Assembly (NCBI GenBank): GCA_031277855.1 | Contig: JAITLO010000031.1 | Coordinates: forward strand, 1-64,000 | From: Acidovorax sp. | GTDB lineage: Bacteria; Pseudomonadota; Gammaproteobacteria; Burkholderiales; Burkholderiaceae_C | Direction of reading: 5' to 3' | DNA: 64,000 nucleotides | In this document: piece by piece, positions 42,005 through 51,653 of the stretch | How positions within the stretch are numbered: the first letter of the stretch is position 1 | How the letters are laid out: each line of letters begins with the position of its first letter | The notes under the pieces: model-generated | Told to the model about the DNA's origin: nothing | Databases searched by the model: none | Seen by the model: only the letters and a program-made list of their open reading frames with translations | Translations under genes and position numbers: made by a program

Positions 42005-42927
42005 CGGTTGTAGAGCAGCTCGCCCTGCAGCTGGGCTGCGCCCGAGCGCTCCAGATCGTCCAGCAGCGATCGCACCCAGACCTCGGGTGCGTGCTCGGCA
42101 AAGTAGCACCCATGCAGCAGGTGGTAATAGGGCGTGGCCAGGGCCCAGGCGGTGGCATCTTGCACGGCAATCTGCTGCCACTCCAGCAGCTTGTATTTCA
42201 GCAGCACCTTAGCGGCGTAGCGCGCGTGTTTGAGCGGATCGGTCACAAAGCCGGCCAGCTTGCGCCTGGCCTCTTGCAGGGCAGCGTTCACATCGGTAAA
42301 CAGCGGGCCGTGGCCGGGTAGCACCACAGCGGGCTGCAAGGCCTCAATCAGGTCCAGTGTGGCGCCCACATCGGCAAAGGCATGTTCGCCTTCGATTTCG
42401 GGAAACACCACGCCAAAGCCATGTTCCCACAACGCATCGGCCGAGATCAGCAGGCGCTTTTCCGGCTCGAAGAGGATGACGGAATGCGGGTCATGGCCGG
42501 GTGCAGCATGCACCTGCCAGGGGCGCCCACCCAGCAGCAACTCGCTGCCGGGCTGCAGCAGCTGATCGGCGCGAAAGCGCGGGCAGTTCTGGCCCGTGGG
42601 GCGGTAGCTCAAACGCGCTTCGTCCCAGGCGCGCACGGCTGCGGCCTCGCCAGGGGGAATCCAGGTCTGCACTTGCGGCCAGGCCGCTTGCAGCGCGGCA
42701 TTGCCGCCGCAGTGGTCGCTGTGCAAATGGGTGTTGAGAATGCGTGTTAAGGGTTGCGGGCCCAGTGCGTCTTGCACCAGGGCCACGGTCTGCTCGGCGT
42801 GAATGCAGTAGCCGCTGTCCACCAGCGCAGCGCCTTCAGGGCCTTGAAAAAGATAGTTGTTGGCGGAGAGCCAACCGCGCTCCAGTACCGTGATTTCGGG
42901 CCAGAGCAGGGAAGCGGCAACAGTCAT
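42001..42927 (-). CDS. MBL-fold metallo-hydrolase
   Basis: Metallo-beta-lactamase-fold hydrolase, 308 aa. The zinc motif HLHSDHCGG (about residues 67-75), the third His in AAPGHDPHSVILFE, the Asp in LLISADALWEHG and the late His in VVLPGHGPL are all present. After the core comes a helical C-terminal extension (about 225-308). This resembles the family of thioesterase or quorum-lactonase-like MBL proteins, but no specific substrate is evident. Start 42927 (MTVAASLLW). The stop TAG shares the palindrome CTAG (42001-42004) with the convergent MocR stop. The adjacent acyl-CoA ligase gene on the same strand, 82 bases upstream, may be co-expressed. Confidence 0.88.
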   Translation of the reverse strand: MTVAASLLWPEITVLERGWLSANNYLFQGPEGAALVDSGYCIHAEQTVALVQDALGPQPLTRILNTHLHSDHCGGNAALQAAWPQVQTWIPPGEAAAVRAWDEARLSYRPTGQNCPRFRADQLLQPGSELLLGGRPWQVHAAPGHDPHSVILFEPEKRLLISADALWEHGFGVVFPEIEGEHAFADVGATLDLIEALQPAVVLPGHGPLFTDVNAALQEARRKLAGFVTDPLKHARYAAKVLLKYKLLEWQQIAVQDATAWALATPYYHLLHGCYFAEHAPEVWVRSLLDDLERSGAAQLQGELLYNR

Positions 42928-43009
42928 GCAAAGCGATAAAAAGAGAGGCCCGCGCAGATGTGTCGGGTGGGCGCGGGCGGGCTGAAATACCGGTGTCGAA
43001 AGACCGGAC

Positions 43010-44716
43010 TCAGTGGGCAGCGGCGGCCGGGCTGGGCTCCGCGCGCAGTGCGCGCCGCAAGATCTTGCCCACATTGGTTTTGGGCAGCTCATCGCGGAAC
43101 TCCACCGAGCGCGGGCATTTGTAGCCCGTCAGGTGCTGGTGGCAGAACTGGATCACGGCCTCCTCGGTCAGGCTGGGATCGCTGCGCACCACAAACACCT
43201 TGATGGCTTCGCCGGAGTGCGCGCTTTCCACGCCAATGGCCGCGCACTCCACCACGCCGGGGCACAGCGAAATCACGTTCTCGATCTCATTGGGATAGAC
43301 GTTGAAGCCGCTGACCACCATCATGTCTTTCTTGCGGTCAATGATGCGCGAAAAGCCTTGCGCATCCATGACGCCGATGTCACCTGTGCGCATGAAGCCA
43401 TCGGCGGTGAAGGCGGCGCGCGTCTCCTCGGGCTGGTTGTAATAGCCCACCGTCACATTCGGGCCGCGTATGCACAGCTCGCCGGTGTGACCCAGGGGCA
43501 CATCACGGCCCTCATCGTCCTTGATGGCAATGTCTATGCCCGGCAGCGGCAGGCCTATGCTGCCGCTGAATTGTCGGGCCGTGACCGGGTTGTTGCTGCC
43601 TATGGCGCAGGTCTCGCTCATGCCCCAGCCCTCGATCATGGGGCAGCCCGTGACCTGCTGCCACTGCTTGGCCGTGCCCTCGCTGGCAGCCATGCCGCCG
43701 GCCTGGGATACCCGCAGCTGCGAGAAATCCAGGGCGCGGAACTTGGCGTTTTGCAGCAGGGCATTGAACAAGGTATTCACCCCAGGCAGCAGCTGGAATG
43801 GGCGCTTGGCCAGCACGTCGACAAACTTGGGGATGTCGCGCGGGTTGGGGATCAGACTCAGGCTGGAGCCCTGGCGCATGGCCAGAAAACACAGGGTGAG
43901 GGCAAAGATGTGGTACAGCGGCAAGGCCGCAATGCTGTGCACCTTGGACAGGTCGGGCAGGTCTTTCATGGCCGGGCTGAACCAGGCCTCGGCCTGTAGC
44001 GTGGCGGCGATGATGTTGCCATGGGTGAGCACCGCCCCCTTGGACAGGCCGGTGGTGCCGCCGGTGTATTGCAAAAAGGCGATGGAGTCGTGTGTGGCCT
44101 GGCTGGGGACCAGCTTGCGCTGGGCACCTTGCTGCAGCGCCTGCAAAAATGGGGTGACCACGCGGCCTTCGGAAAGCGGCAGCGTGAAGGCCGGCACCAT
44201 CTTGGCCAGATGGCGCACGGCAAAGGTAATCCAGCGGCCATAGACCGGGCCCAGCAGGTCGCCCATGGCCGTCAAGCAGATATGGCGCACGGCGGTGCGC
44301 TCCACCACCTGGGCCAGGGTGTGGGCAAAGTTCTCCAGCACGATGATGGCTGTGGCACCGGAGTCCTTGAGCTGGTGCTCCAGCTCGCGCGGGGTGTAGA
44401 GCGGGTTGACGTTGACGCAGGTGTAGCCGGCGCGCAGCACGGCGGCCATGGCCACGGCGAATTGCGGCACATTGGGCAGCATGATGGCCACGCGCGCACC
44501 TGGCTCCAACCCCAGGCTTTGCAGCCAGGCACCCAGATGGGCAGAGCGGCGGTCCAGCTCGGCGTAATCCATCCACACATCCATGCACACCGAAAACGGG
44601 TTGCGGGCGTGGCGGGCAAAGGCTTCGTCCAGCAGGGCCGCGACCGAGCGGTACTGCGTGGTGTCCACCTCATGCGGAACCCCTTCGGGATAGTGCTGCA
44701 ACCAGATACGTTCCAT
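43010..44716 (-). CDS. long-chain fatty acid-CoA ligase-like AMP-forming synthetase
   Basis: Acyl-activating enzyme of 568 aa (ANL superfamily). The nucleotide loop is LQYTGGTTGLSKGAVLTHGN, followed by EGWGMSETCAIGSNNP (A5 region), GELCIRGPNVTVGYYNQPEE, the hinge TGDIGVMDAQGFSRIIDRKKDMMVVSGFNVYPNEIENV, and the adenylation Lys in DELPKTNVGKILRRALR. The IWLQHYPEGVPHEVD N-terminus is characteristic of FadD. It activates fatty acids to acyl-CoA for beta-oxidation or phospholipid use. The gene is single with the MBL gene downstream. Confidence 0.93.
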   Translation of the reverse strand: MERIWLQHYPEGVPHEVDTTQYRSVAALLDEAFARHARNPFSVCMDVWMDYAELDRRSAHLGAWLQSLGLEPGARVAIMLPNVPQFAVAMAAVLRAGYTCVNVNPLYTPRELEHQLKDSGATAIIVLENFAHTLAQVVERTAVRHICLTAMGDLLGPVYGRWITFAVRHLAKMVPAFTLPLSEGRVVTPFLQALQQGAQRKLVPSQATHDSIAFLQYTGGTTGLSKGAVLTHGNIIAATLQAEAWFSPAMKDLPDLSKVHSIAALPLYHIFALTLCFLAMRQGSSLSLIPNPRDIPKFVDVLAKRPFQLLPGVNTLFNALLQNAKFRALDFSQLRVSQAGGMAASEGTAKQWQQVTGCPMIEGWGMSETCAIGSNNPVTARQFSGSIGLPLPGIDIAIKDDEGRDVPLGHTGELCIRGPNVTVGYYNQPEETRAAFTADGFMRTGDIGVMDAQGFSRIIDRKKDMMVVSGFNVYPNEIENVISLCPGVVECAAIGVESAHSGEAIKVFVVRSDPSLTEEAVIQFCHQHLTGYKCPRSVEFRDELPKTNVGKILRRALRAEPSPAAAAH

Positions 44717-44923
44717 ACCGTCTCCAGAAAAAAGAAAACGCTTGCGCGGTACAGGCGAGAACGGAAGGTGCCGGGATCGGCCACCTCCTGCCGTCCGCGC
44801 GTTGTGCGGTCATTCTGGAGTCAATGGTGGGCGGCGCCATCGGGCTTGTACTAGGGCCGGCTTGTGGCCTGTGTCGCCCGGCCTGGCCGAACTTGGCCAC
44901 AATGTGCCAAGGAGGTGCTGCTC

Positions 44924-45904
44924 ATGGTGGCCTGGTGGTTGCGGTGCATGACGGTGTTGAACCTGCTGGTGTTGGCCGCATGGCTGGCCTGGGCCTGGCC
45001 GCGCTCCGTGCCCTGGGCCTTGGCCGGCATGCTGCTGTGGCTGCTGGCAGGGCGGCTGTGGATAGGTGCGCAGTTTGTCTGCATGGTGCTGGCCAAGCGC
45101 CGCTGTGGTGAGGCCTTGCCGCCAGCAGCAACGCTATGGCGGGCCTGGAATGCGGAATGCCGGGCCGCGCTGCGCGCCTTTGGCTGGGACATGGCCTGGG
45201 CTGAGCATGCACAGGCCGACTATGTGCCCGACAGGCCTGTGGGCAGTGCCGGTGTGGTGCTGGTCCATGGCTGGTTGTGCAACCGTGCCATGTGGGCCGA
45301 TGCCCTGTACCAGCTGCGTGTGGCCGGTGTGCCTTGCGTGGCCGTGAGCATGCCGCTGCTGCTGCACCGCATCGGCACGGGGCGGGCGCGCCTGGATGCG
45401 GCAGCCCAGCGCATCAGAGCTGTCACGGGCCAGCGCCCGGTGGTGGTGGCCCACAGCATGGGCGGGTTGGTGGTACGCGACTGGCTGCGCAGCTTGCCCC
45501 AGGCGGATGCACCGCAGCGCCCGCAGGCCGTGGTCACCGTGGCCAGCCCGCACCAGGGCACCTGGATGGCCTATCTGGCCTGGGGCCCGAATGTGGCGCA
45601 GATGCGCCCGGGCAACCCCTGGCTGCGTCAGCTGCAAACCGAGGAGGCGCGTTCGGGCAGCGCGGCCAGCCAGATACGCTGGCACTGCGCCTTGTCCGAG
45701 ACCGACAACATGGTCTTTCCCGGCACCACGGCCTTGTTGCCGGGAGCCACACCGCTGTGGCTGCATGGCATGGCCCATATAGAGATGCTGCAGGCGCCGG
45801 CCTTGTGGGCACTGGTGCGGCAACAGGTGGAGGCTGGCAGTGCCGAGCCGGATACAGGCCTGGGTGCCGGTACGGACGGGGATGCGGCGGGCTCCATCAT
45901 GTGA
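44924..45904 (+). CDS. membrane-anchored alpha/beta hydrolase (lipase/esterase-like)
   Basis: A 326-residue alpha/beta hydrolase with an N-terminal double hydrophobic region (about residues 3-58) likely to anchor it in the inner membrane. The oxyanion motif VVLVHGWLCN (about 111-120), the nucleophile VVVAHSMGGLVVRDW (Ser178) and the terminal His in LHGMAHIEML are present, with SPHQGTWMA typical of lactonising-lipase/PGAP1-like triacylglycerol lipases. AGGAGG precedes the ATG at 44924. Substrate unknown. It is convergent with the MscS gene across a strong bidirectional terminator. Confidence 0.88.
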   Translation: MVAWWLRCMTVLNLLVLAAWLAWAWPRSVPWALAGMLLWLLAGRLWIGAQFVCMVLAKRRCGEALPPAATLWRAWNAECRAALRAFGWDMAWAEHAQADYVPDRPVGSAGVVLVHGWLCNRAMWADALYQLRVAGVPCVAVSMPLLLHRIGTGRARLDAAAQRIRAVTGQRPVVVAHSMGGLVVRDWLRSLPQADAPQRPQAVVTVASPHQGTWMAYLAWGPNVAQMRPGNPWLRQLQTEEARSGSAASQIRWHCALSETDNMVFPGTTALLPGATPLWLHGMAHIEMLQAPALWALVRQQVEAGSAEPDTGLGAGTDGDAAGSIM

Positions 45905-45952
45905 TCAGGGGAAAAATACCTGCAGACCTTGGTGTGACTGCATAAGCTGCTG

Positions 45953-45984
45953 CAAAAAAAGAAGCGACCCTGTGGGTCGCTTCT
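45953..45984. terminator. bidirectional intrinsic terminator
   Basis: GAAGCGACCC (45961-45970) and GGGTCGCTTC (45974-45983) form a perfect 10-bp stem with TGT loop. A7 precedes it, so on the minus strand it has a T7 run, just 11 bases past the MscS stop. It lies 57 bases past the hydrolase stop on the plus strand. Confidence 0.85.
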
Positions 45985-45994
45985 TGCATGGTGC

Positions 45995-48442
45995 TCAGGC
46001 GCTGGGAGCTGCGGGGTCTGCCGCAGGCGCTGTCGGCGCCGCAGGAGGCGGGGATGGTGGGTCTTGCACCAGTTGGATGCTGGTGGCCGAAACCAGGGGA
46101 ATGCCGGCCTGGGCCGCATCCCGCAGCAGGGCAAACAGCAGATCGCTGCGCGTGGAGTACGCATTGCGGGGGCTGCCCACATAGCCATGGCAGACGATGT
46201 TGACCACGCTGCCGTTGATGGAATCCACATACATGCTGGGGGCCGGTGTTTCCAGCACGGCCACATGGGCGGAATAAATGCCCAGCAGCAGCTCCTTGAG
46301 GCGCACGATGTCGGTGTTCAGCGGCACCGAAAAAGCGATCGTGACACGGCCCATGGGGTTGTTCATGGTCACGTTCTGTACCGACTTGGTAATCAGCTCG
46401 GAGTTGGGCACGATCAGCGTGGAACGGTCGTCCATCTGGATCTCGGTGGCACGCACGCTGATGCGGCGGATATCGCCTACCTGGTCGCCTATGCGCACGC
46501 GGTCGCCCAGCTTGACGGGGCGCTCGGCCAGCAAAATCAGACCGGAGACAAAGTTCTGCGTGATGGCCTGCAGACCAAAACCGATACCCACGGACAGCGC
46601 ACTGGCCAGCAGGGCCACACGCTCAAAACCTATGCCCAGCGCGGCCAGTGTCCACAGACCGGACAGGATGATGCCCACATAGCGCGCCACCGTGCTGATG
46701 GAGTTGCGTGCGCCAATGTCCAGCTCGGTCTTGGGCAGATAGGTCTCCACCAGCCAGTGTTGCAGGGCGCGGAAAAAGGTCAGGCCCAGCACCAGCACCA
46801 GGGCGGCGCGCAGCAAGGTCATGGGGGTCAGCGTGCTGCCGCCCACAGAGACGCCCTGGGCCAGGGCCGAGCCCCAGCCCAGCAGGTAGTTGGCATTGCC
46901 AAAAGGCGCTGTCAGCGCGGCCACGCCCAGCAGCAGCAGGCACACGCGCAGCAGGGCCGACAGCAGCACGCCCAGCTGCTCCAGCCGGGCTGGACGCAGG
47001 CCGGTGCCCTGGCTGATGGCGGTGTTCATGCGGCTGGCGCTTTCGAACATCCAGGTGCAGCAGTCGTCGGCAAACTTCATCAGCAGCGAAGTCGCCAGCA
47101 CCACCACGGTGATCCACACCATTTGCGTGGCCACGAAAACGGAAAAATTCAGATAGCCCAACAAGGCCGCCACCAGGGCGGCCAGCACGGTGATATGCCC
47201 CCCCAGCCAGGCCAGCAGCAGCCAGCCGCTGCGGGTCTGGACCTCGTGGTGGCCGCTTTCGGTGGAGTGGGGCGCAGCCTGGCGCTTGCGCTGCTGGTTA
47301 ATGGTGAATTGCACACCCAGGATCAGGCCTACATAGGTGAGTGCCACCAGGCCATCCAGAGCCACGGTGCTGACGACGCTGGTGCGTGCGGCAATGTCCA
47401 CGGCGTTCAGCAGCATGGAAAACCAGGTCAGCAATGCCGCGCCCCAGGCATAGCGGGTCAGGGCCGGTGCAGCGGTGTCGTCAATGGTCAGCAGGCGCCA
47501 GGAGGGGCGCTTGGGTACCAGCAGGCTGGCGCTGATGGACAGGAAAAAGGCCGCAACAAAAGAGGATTTGATCCAGACGTCGGCCACGCTTTGCAGGCGG
47601 GGGGCAATGGCGTCGATATCGCGCAGATGCTCGATGAACACCAGGCTGGCCAGGCCGGGCAGCACGGTGCCCACCAGCAACTGCCACACGGCCAGGCCGG
47701 TGCGGCGCAGGCGGCCGTCCGGCGCACGCTCGGACATGGCAAAGCGCTGCCCCAGATGGCGCAGCCAGATGCGCAAGGGAAACAGCAGCAACAGGGCAAT
47801 CAGCAGGCCACGCAGGGGCTTGCTCCAGCCATGTTGTTCGATGGCGCTGACCAGGCTGGCCTGGCCCTGGCGCAGCAGCGCGGTCTGGCGCTGCATGTCG
47901 GCCGGCAACTGCTCGGCAAACTGCCGCCACAACGCGGGCGACAGCGGCGAGATGGCCTTGCTGGCGATCTGGGCGTTGAACTGCTGGGCGCGCATTTGCT
48001 CGATGGAGCTGGCGGTTTGTTGCGCCTCCACCGACAGCAGCTTGCCGCGCTTGATGGAAGAGCCCAGCTCGGTTTGCTGCTGGCCCAGCAGCTTGCGCTG
48101 TTCGAGGATGTCGCTGCCTTCAGCGGCACCATCGGCAGCCGGGCCCAACTGGGCCATGCGTGCATCCAGCTGCTTGAGCAGCGGCTCCAGCTGGGTCACG
48201 GCGGCATCGGCGTCGCGCTTGGCCTTCATGGAGCGCTCGACCAGGGTTTGCAAGGTGTCGGTGGCTTCGGCGTCATCCAGCGAGGCATGCACCTGCTCCA
48301 GCGTGGTGGCAACGCTTTGGAGCTGGGCCTGTGGGTCAATGCCGGAGTCGGGCTGGATCAGCGGGTCGGCCGCATGGGCCAGGCCCATGCACAGGTGCAG
48401 GGCGACAAACCAGCGCAGCAAATGGGTGCGAAAAGATGGCAT
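45995..48442 (-). CDS. MscS-family mechanosensitive channel with long N-terminal domain (DUF3772-like)
   Basis: Inner-membrane channel of 815 aa. The signal peptide (MPSFRTHLLRWFVALHLCMGLAHA) is followed by a periplasmic coiled-coil region (about 25-180) and about ten hydrophobic segments. The MscS pore region is GIGFERVALLASALSVGIGFGLQAITQNFVSGLILLAERPVKLGDRVRIGDQVGDIRRISVRATEIQMDDRSTLIVPNSELITKSVQN, then NPMGRVTIAFSVPLNTD. The C-terminal tail is a Pro/Ala-rich stretch (about 30 residues). This architecture fits DUF3772/KefA-type channels that guard against osmotic downshock. Start 48442 fits the signal; the longer frame adds 15 residues. Confidence 0.92.
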   Translation of the reverse strand: MPSFRTHLLRWFVALHLCMGLAHAADPLIQPDSGIDPQAQLQSVATTLEQVHASLDDAEATDTLQTLVERSMKAKRDADAAVTQLEPLLKQLDARMAQLGPAADGAAEGSDILEQRKLLGQQQTELGSSIKRGKLLSVEAQQTASSIEQMRAQQFNAQIASKAISPLSPALWRQFAEQLPADMQRQTALLRQGQASLVSAIEQHGWSKPLRGLLIALLLLFPLRIWLRHLGQRFAMSERAPDGRLRRTGLAVWQLLVGTVLPGLASLVFIEHLRDIDAIAPRLQSVADVWIKSSFVAAFFLSISASLLVPKRPSWRLLTIDDTAAPALTRYAWGAALLTWFSMLLNAVDIAARTSVVSTVALDGLVALTYVGLILGVQFTINQQRKRQAAPHSTESGHHEVQTRSGWLLLAWLGGHITVLAALVAALLGYLNFSVFVATQMVWITVVVLATSLLMKFADDCCTWMFESASRMNTAISQGTGLRPARLEQLGVLLSALLRVCLLLLGVAALTAPFGNANYLLGWGSALAQGVSVGGSTLTPMTLLRAALVLVLGLTFFRALQHWLVETYLPKTELDIGARNSISTVARYVGIILSGLWTLAALGIGFERVALLASALSVGIGFGLQAITQNFVSGLILLAERPVKLGDRVRIGDQVGDIRRISVRATEIQMDDRSTLIVPNSELITKSVQNVTMNNPMGRVTIAFSVPLNTDIVRLKELLLGIYSAHVAVLETPAPSMYVDSINGSVVNIVCHGYVGSPRNAYSTRSDLLFALLRDAAQAGIPLVSATSIQLVQDPPSPPPAAPTAPAADPAAPSA

Positions 48443-48653
48443 GGTGGTCGTAAGCGGTGCGGGGCTGCAGGGCTGCATGCCCATCAAGCCGCAACTATAG
48501 GCACAGCCATGGTGTCCGAGTCAGAGCAAGGGCTGTGGCCGGCATGGGTATCCATGAGGTGGTTTTCTGCACCAGGTGGCTGGGGTGGAAAACCTCGTAG
48601 ACACCCGTCCCATATGCAGATGATGCTATGCCTTGCGTAGCTGTAGAGCGTGA

Positions 48654-49517
48654 TTACGGCACAGCAGGCAAGGGCAGTGCCTGCTCGCCGGGCAGCAGGG
48701 CGCCGGCCTCGATCGCTGACTGGCCGCGCAAGCTGGCATACAGCGGTGCAAAGTCGGTGCTGGCAAAGTCCAGCAGCTGCTGCATATCGTCGATGACGAA
48801 GTAATTCGCCTGGTAGGTATCGATGCGGTAGCGGGTGCGCATGGTGCGCGCCAGCTGCAGCGGCAGGCGCTGGGGCTCAGGGCTGCTGACGCTGTAGGCC
48901 AGCTCGCCTGCCGAGCTCAGAATGCCTGCCCCATAGGCACGCAGGCCGCCTGCTTCGCGGATCAGGCCGAATTCAATGCTGTACCAATACAGGCGCGACA
49001 GCAGCTCGGTGGCACCCAGCTCGGCCGCCTTGAGCCCGCCCGCGCCATAGGCCTGCATATAGTCGGCCAGCACCGGGTGGAACAGCAGCGGCACATGGCC
49101 GAACAGGTCGTGAAAGATGTCGGGCTCGACGATGTAGTCCAGCTCCTGGGGCGTGCGTATCCAGTCCGTCACCGGAAAGCGGCGCTGGCTGAGCAGGCGG
49201 AAGAAATCCAGCTCGGGAATCAGCCCTGGCACGCCCACGATCTGCCAGCCCGTGGCGGCCATCAGGCGCTGGTTGATGTCTTCAAAATGCGGAATGCGTT
49301 CGCTGGCGCCCAGCTGGGGCAGGCAGGCGATAAAGTCGCTGCTGGCGCGGCCTGGCAGCAGCGCGCTCTGGCGAGCATACAGCTGGCGCCAGGTGGCGTG
49401 CTCCACCTCGGTATAGGCCGCATAGTCCTGGGTGCAGGTGTAGTCGCTGGCCGCGCGGCTGTAGTCGCCCCGTGGCGGGCGGCTGGATTGGCCGTAAACG
49501 GCAGGTGTGGCTCCCAT
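48654..49517 (-). CDS. phhA: phenylalanine 4-monooxygenase
   Basis: Tetrahydrobiopterin-type aromatic amino acid hydroxylase, 287 aa, which converts phenylalanine to tyrosine. The iron site HDLFGHVPLLFHP (two His) and the Glu in LYWYSIEFGLI are clear, as is GVPGLIPELDFFRLLSQRRFPVTDWIRTPQELDYI. Normal bacterial length is about 260-300. Start 49517 (MGATPAVYG) follows AGGAGAAAG. The downstream enzyme of the same pathway, HppD, is encoded just upstream on the same strand, with a nested-stem element in the gap. No 4a-carbinolamine dehydratase (phhB) is adjacent. Confidence 0.95.
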   Translation of the reverse strand: MGATPAVYGQSSRPPRGDYSRAASDYTCTQDYAAYTEVEHATWRQLYARQSALLPGRASSDFIACLPQLGASERIPHFEDINQRLMAATGWQIVGVPGLIPELDFFRLLSQRRFPVTDWIRTPQELDYIVEPDIFHDLFGHVPLLFHPVLADYMQAYGAGGLKAAELGATELLSRLYWYSIEFGLIREAGGLRAYGAGILSSAGELAYSVSSPEPQRLPLQLARTMRTRYRIDTYQANYFVIDDMQQLLDFASTDFAPLYASLRGQSAIEAGALLPGEQALPLPAVP

Positions 49518-49561
49518 GATCTTTCTCCTCTGCAGTGCCGTGGCACTTGCGTGAACTCCAA

Positions 49562-49655
49562 GGCGTCTGTACAGCCCGGCGAAGCGGCCCGCCGCAGGCA
49601 GTAGCAGCGCTACGACCAGGCGGGCCAACAAAGCATGCAGGGGCGTGTGGACGCC
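49562..49655 (-). repeat. nested-stem intergenic element, copy 4
   Basis: Outer stem GGCGTC/GACGCC (49562-49567, 49650-49655), partly extended; middle GGCCCGCC/GGCGGGCC (49586-49593, 49619-49626); inner GTAGC/GCTAC (49601-49605, 49609-49613). Conserved ATGCTTTGTTG and TGCCTGC are present on the minus strand. It starts 13 bases after the hppD stop, sense orientation, inside the presumed hppD-phhA transcript. Confidence 0.85.
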
Positions 49656-49667
49656 GCCGAATCAGCG

Positions 49668-50795
49668 TTAAAGAACGCCGCGGCGCATCTGGTCCAGCTC
49701 TATGCTCTCGAACAGCGCCTTGAAGTTGCCATTGCCAAAGCCGTCATCGCCCTTGCGCTGGATGAACTCAAAGAAGATGGGCCCCAGCTGGTTTTCGCTG
49801 AAGATCTGCAGCAGCAGCTTTTGCCCGCTGCCATCGATGAGGATCTTGCGCTTTTTCAGCTCCGCCACCGGCTCGCCGTGATCCGGCAGGCGCTTGTCGA
49901 TCAGCTCGTAATAGGTGTCTATGGTGTCCAGCAGGCGCATGCCGCTGTCGCGCAGGCCATCCACCGTGGCGTACAAATCGTCCGAGCCCATGGCGATGTG
50001 CTGAATGCCCTCGCCCTGGTACATGTCCAGATACTCCTGGATCTGGCCGGCTTTTTCCTTGCCTTCTTCGTTGATGGGGATGCGGATCTTGCCGCAGGGG
50101 CTGGTCATGGCCTTGCTTTTGACACCGGTGACCTGGCCTTCGATGTCGAAGTATTTGATCTCGCGGAAGTTGAACAGGCGCTCGTAGAAGTTGGCCCACT
50201 CCACCATGCGGCCGCGGTGTACGTTGTGGGTCAGGTGGTCGATATAGGTCAGGCCATGGCCGTGGACTTGCAGCATCTCGGCCGTGCTGACGCCGGGCAG
50301 GGGCACAAAGTCCACATCAAAAAAGCCGATGTTGCCGATATCGCCAGCTTGCGCGCCGTTTTTGCCGCGCCAGCGGTCCACCAGATAGATCAGGCTGTCG
50401 CCCACGCCCTTGATGGCGGGAATGTTCAGCTCGCCCGGCGCTGCCGTGCCGGCATAGCCCCAGGCGCCCAGGTTGACGGCACGCTCATAGGCGGCCTTGG
50501 CGTCATGTACACGGAAGGCAATGGCGCAGACGCTGGGGCCGTGCAGGCGGGCAAAGCGCTGGGCAAAGCTGTCGGGCTCGGCGTTGACGATGAAGTTGAT
50601 CTCGCCCTGGCGGTAGAGCAGCACGTTTTTGTGGCGGTGGCGGGCCACGGCGCGAAAGCCCATGCGCTCGAACACCTTGCCCATGGCCTGGGGATCGGGG
50701 GCGGCGAATTCGATGAATTCAAAGCCGTCGGTGCCCATGGGGTTGTCCCAGGCCGAAGTGCTGTCGTGGGCCGTGGTGGGCAGGGGGGCGTTCAT
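49668..50795 (-). CDS. hppD: 4-hydroxyphenylpyruvate dioxygenase
   Basis: Fe(II) dioxygenase that converts 4-hydroxyphenylpyruvate to homogentisate, 375 aa. The vicinal-oxygen-chelate halves are present: [30 protein letters not shown] at the N-terminus; [29 protein letters not shown] (first His); [20 protein letters not shown] (second His) and [40 protein letters not shown] (Glu). These are all family signatures. It starts the tyrosine-catabolism transcript, divergent from an AsnC/Lrp regulator. Homogentisate dioxygenase genes are not in the window. Confidence 0.97.
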   Translation of the reverse strand: MNAPLPTTAHDSTSAWDNPMGTDGFEFIEFAAPDPQAMGKVFERMGFRAVARHRHKNVLLYRQGEINFIVNAEPDSFAQRFARLHGPSVCAIAFRVHDAKAAYERAVNLGAWGYAGTAAPGELNIPAIKGVGDSLIYLVDRWRGKNGAQAGDIGNIGFFDVDFVPLPGVSTAEMLQVHGHGLTYIDHLTHNVHRGRMVEWANFYERLFNFREIKYFDIEGQVTGVKSKAMTSPCGKIRIPINEEGKEKAGQIQEYLDMYQGEGIQHIAMGSDDLYATVDGLRDSGMRLLDTIDTYYELIDKRLPDHGEPVAELKKRKILIDGSGQKLLLQIFSENQLGPIFFEFIQRKGDDGFGNGNFKALFESIELDQMRRGVL

Positions 50796-50889
50796 GTGGG
50801 TCTCCTGTAGGTGGGTACACCACTGTAGATTTGCCCTGGGTCAAGAATGCTGCGTCCTGCGTGTGCAAAACCTTTGTCAGGCAGGAAAA

Positions 50890-50915
50890 ATGCGCGAAAT
50901 GTATCTTTTGCGCAT
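50890..50915. promoter_or_regulatory. candidate operator between hppD and AsnC/Lrp gene
   Basis: ATGCGC (50890-50895) and GCGCAT (50910-50915) flank an AT-rich 14-base centre. AT-rich dyads of this kind suit Lrp/AsnC regulators. It lies in the 174-base divergent promoter region. Confidence 0.5.
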
Positions 50916-50969
50916 AATTCAAAGAAATCTAGGGTTAGTACTTATCTTTTGACGGTAAAATCCTGCGTC

Positions 50970-51452
50970 ATGAGTTCAGTCCACGCAATAGATAAGCTTG
51001 ATAGGGCCATTTTGCGCCGTTTGATGGAAAACGGCAGGGAGACCTATGACGTGATTGGCGAGCAGGTCGGCCTGTCGCCCAGTGCCGTGCTGCGCCGCGT
51101 CAAACGGCTGGAGGAATGCGGTGTCATCGACCGTTATGTGGCCCTGGTCCCTCCGGAGAGCGTGGGTTTGGGCCTGACGGCCTATCTGAACGTACGCCTG
51201 GAGAAGAACACCGAAACCCACAAGCGCAACCCCATGGACTTGTTCAAGGCCAGTGTGCAGACCTGGCCCGAGGTGGTGGAATGTGCTTCGCTGACCGGTG
51301 AAATGGACTATTTGCTGCGTGTGGTGGTGTCTGATATGCAGCATTACAGCCGCTTCATCATGGACACCTTGCTCAAGCACCCCAGCGTGCAGGACTGCAA
51401 GACCAGCTTTGTGCTGGACCGTGTCAAGGCCACCACGGCAATTCCGCTGTAG
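50970..51452 (+). CDS. Lrp/AsnC family transcriptional regulator
   Basis: A 160-residue feast/famine regulator. The helix-turn-helix is LDRAILRRLMENGRETYDVIGEQVGLSPSAVLRRVKRLEECGVIDRYVALVPPESVGLGLTAYLNVRLE, followed by the ligand-binding RAM domain with VVECASLTGEMDYLLRVVVSDMQHYSRFIMDTLL. Divergent placement beside hppD-phhA suggests that it responds to phenylalanine or tyrosine, as PhhR-like or BldB-type Lrp members do elsewhere (inference). Start 50970. Confidence 0.92.
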   Translation: MSSVHAIDKLDRAILRRLMENGRETYDVIGEQVGLSPSAVLRRVKRLEECGVIDRYVALVPPESVGLGLTAYLNVRLEKNTETHKRNPMDLFKASVQTWPEVVECASLTGEMDYLLRVVVSDMQHYSRFIMDTLLKHPSVQDCKTSFVLDRVKATTAIPL

Positions 51453-51653
51453 TTGAGCCACCCACGGGCGCGGGCCTTGTGCCAGCGCAAAAGCAGGGCT
51501 TGAGGGGCTAGTGTCCGGGTAAACCCTGTGGCAATGTGGGCAAACTGACGCATTCCGTCACGTTTTATGCTGCAATGCAGCAATCGTGCAGGCCGGCACT
51601 TTCCGGCCCTAGGTCGGTTAACTGTGCCCCTTGGGGCTTGAAGGAGGTTGGTG

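Noticed and set aside
46064..48640. Plus-strand open frame of 858 codons opposite the MscS gene
   Set aside because: Low-complexity Gln/His/Gly composition without domains; the minus strand encodes an evident MscS channel.
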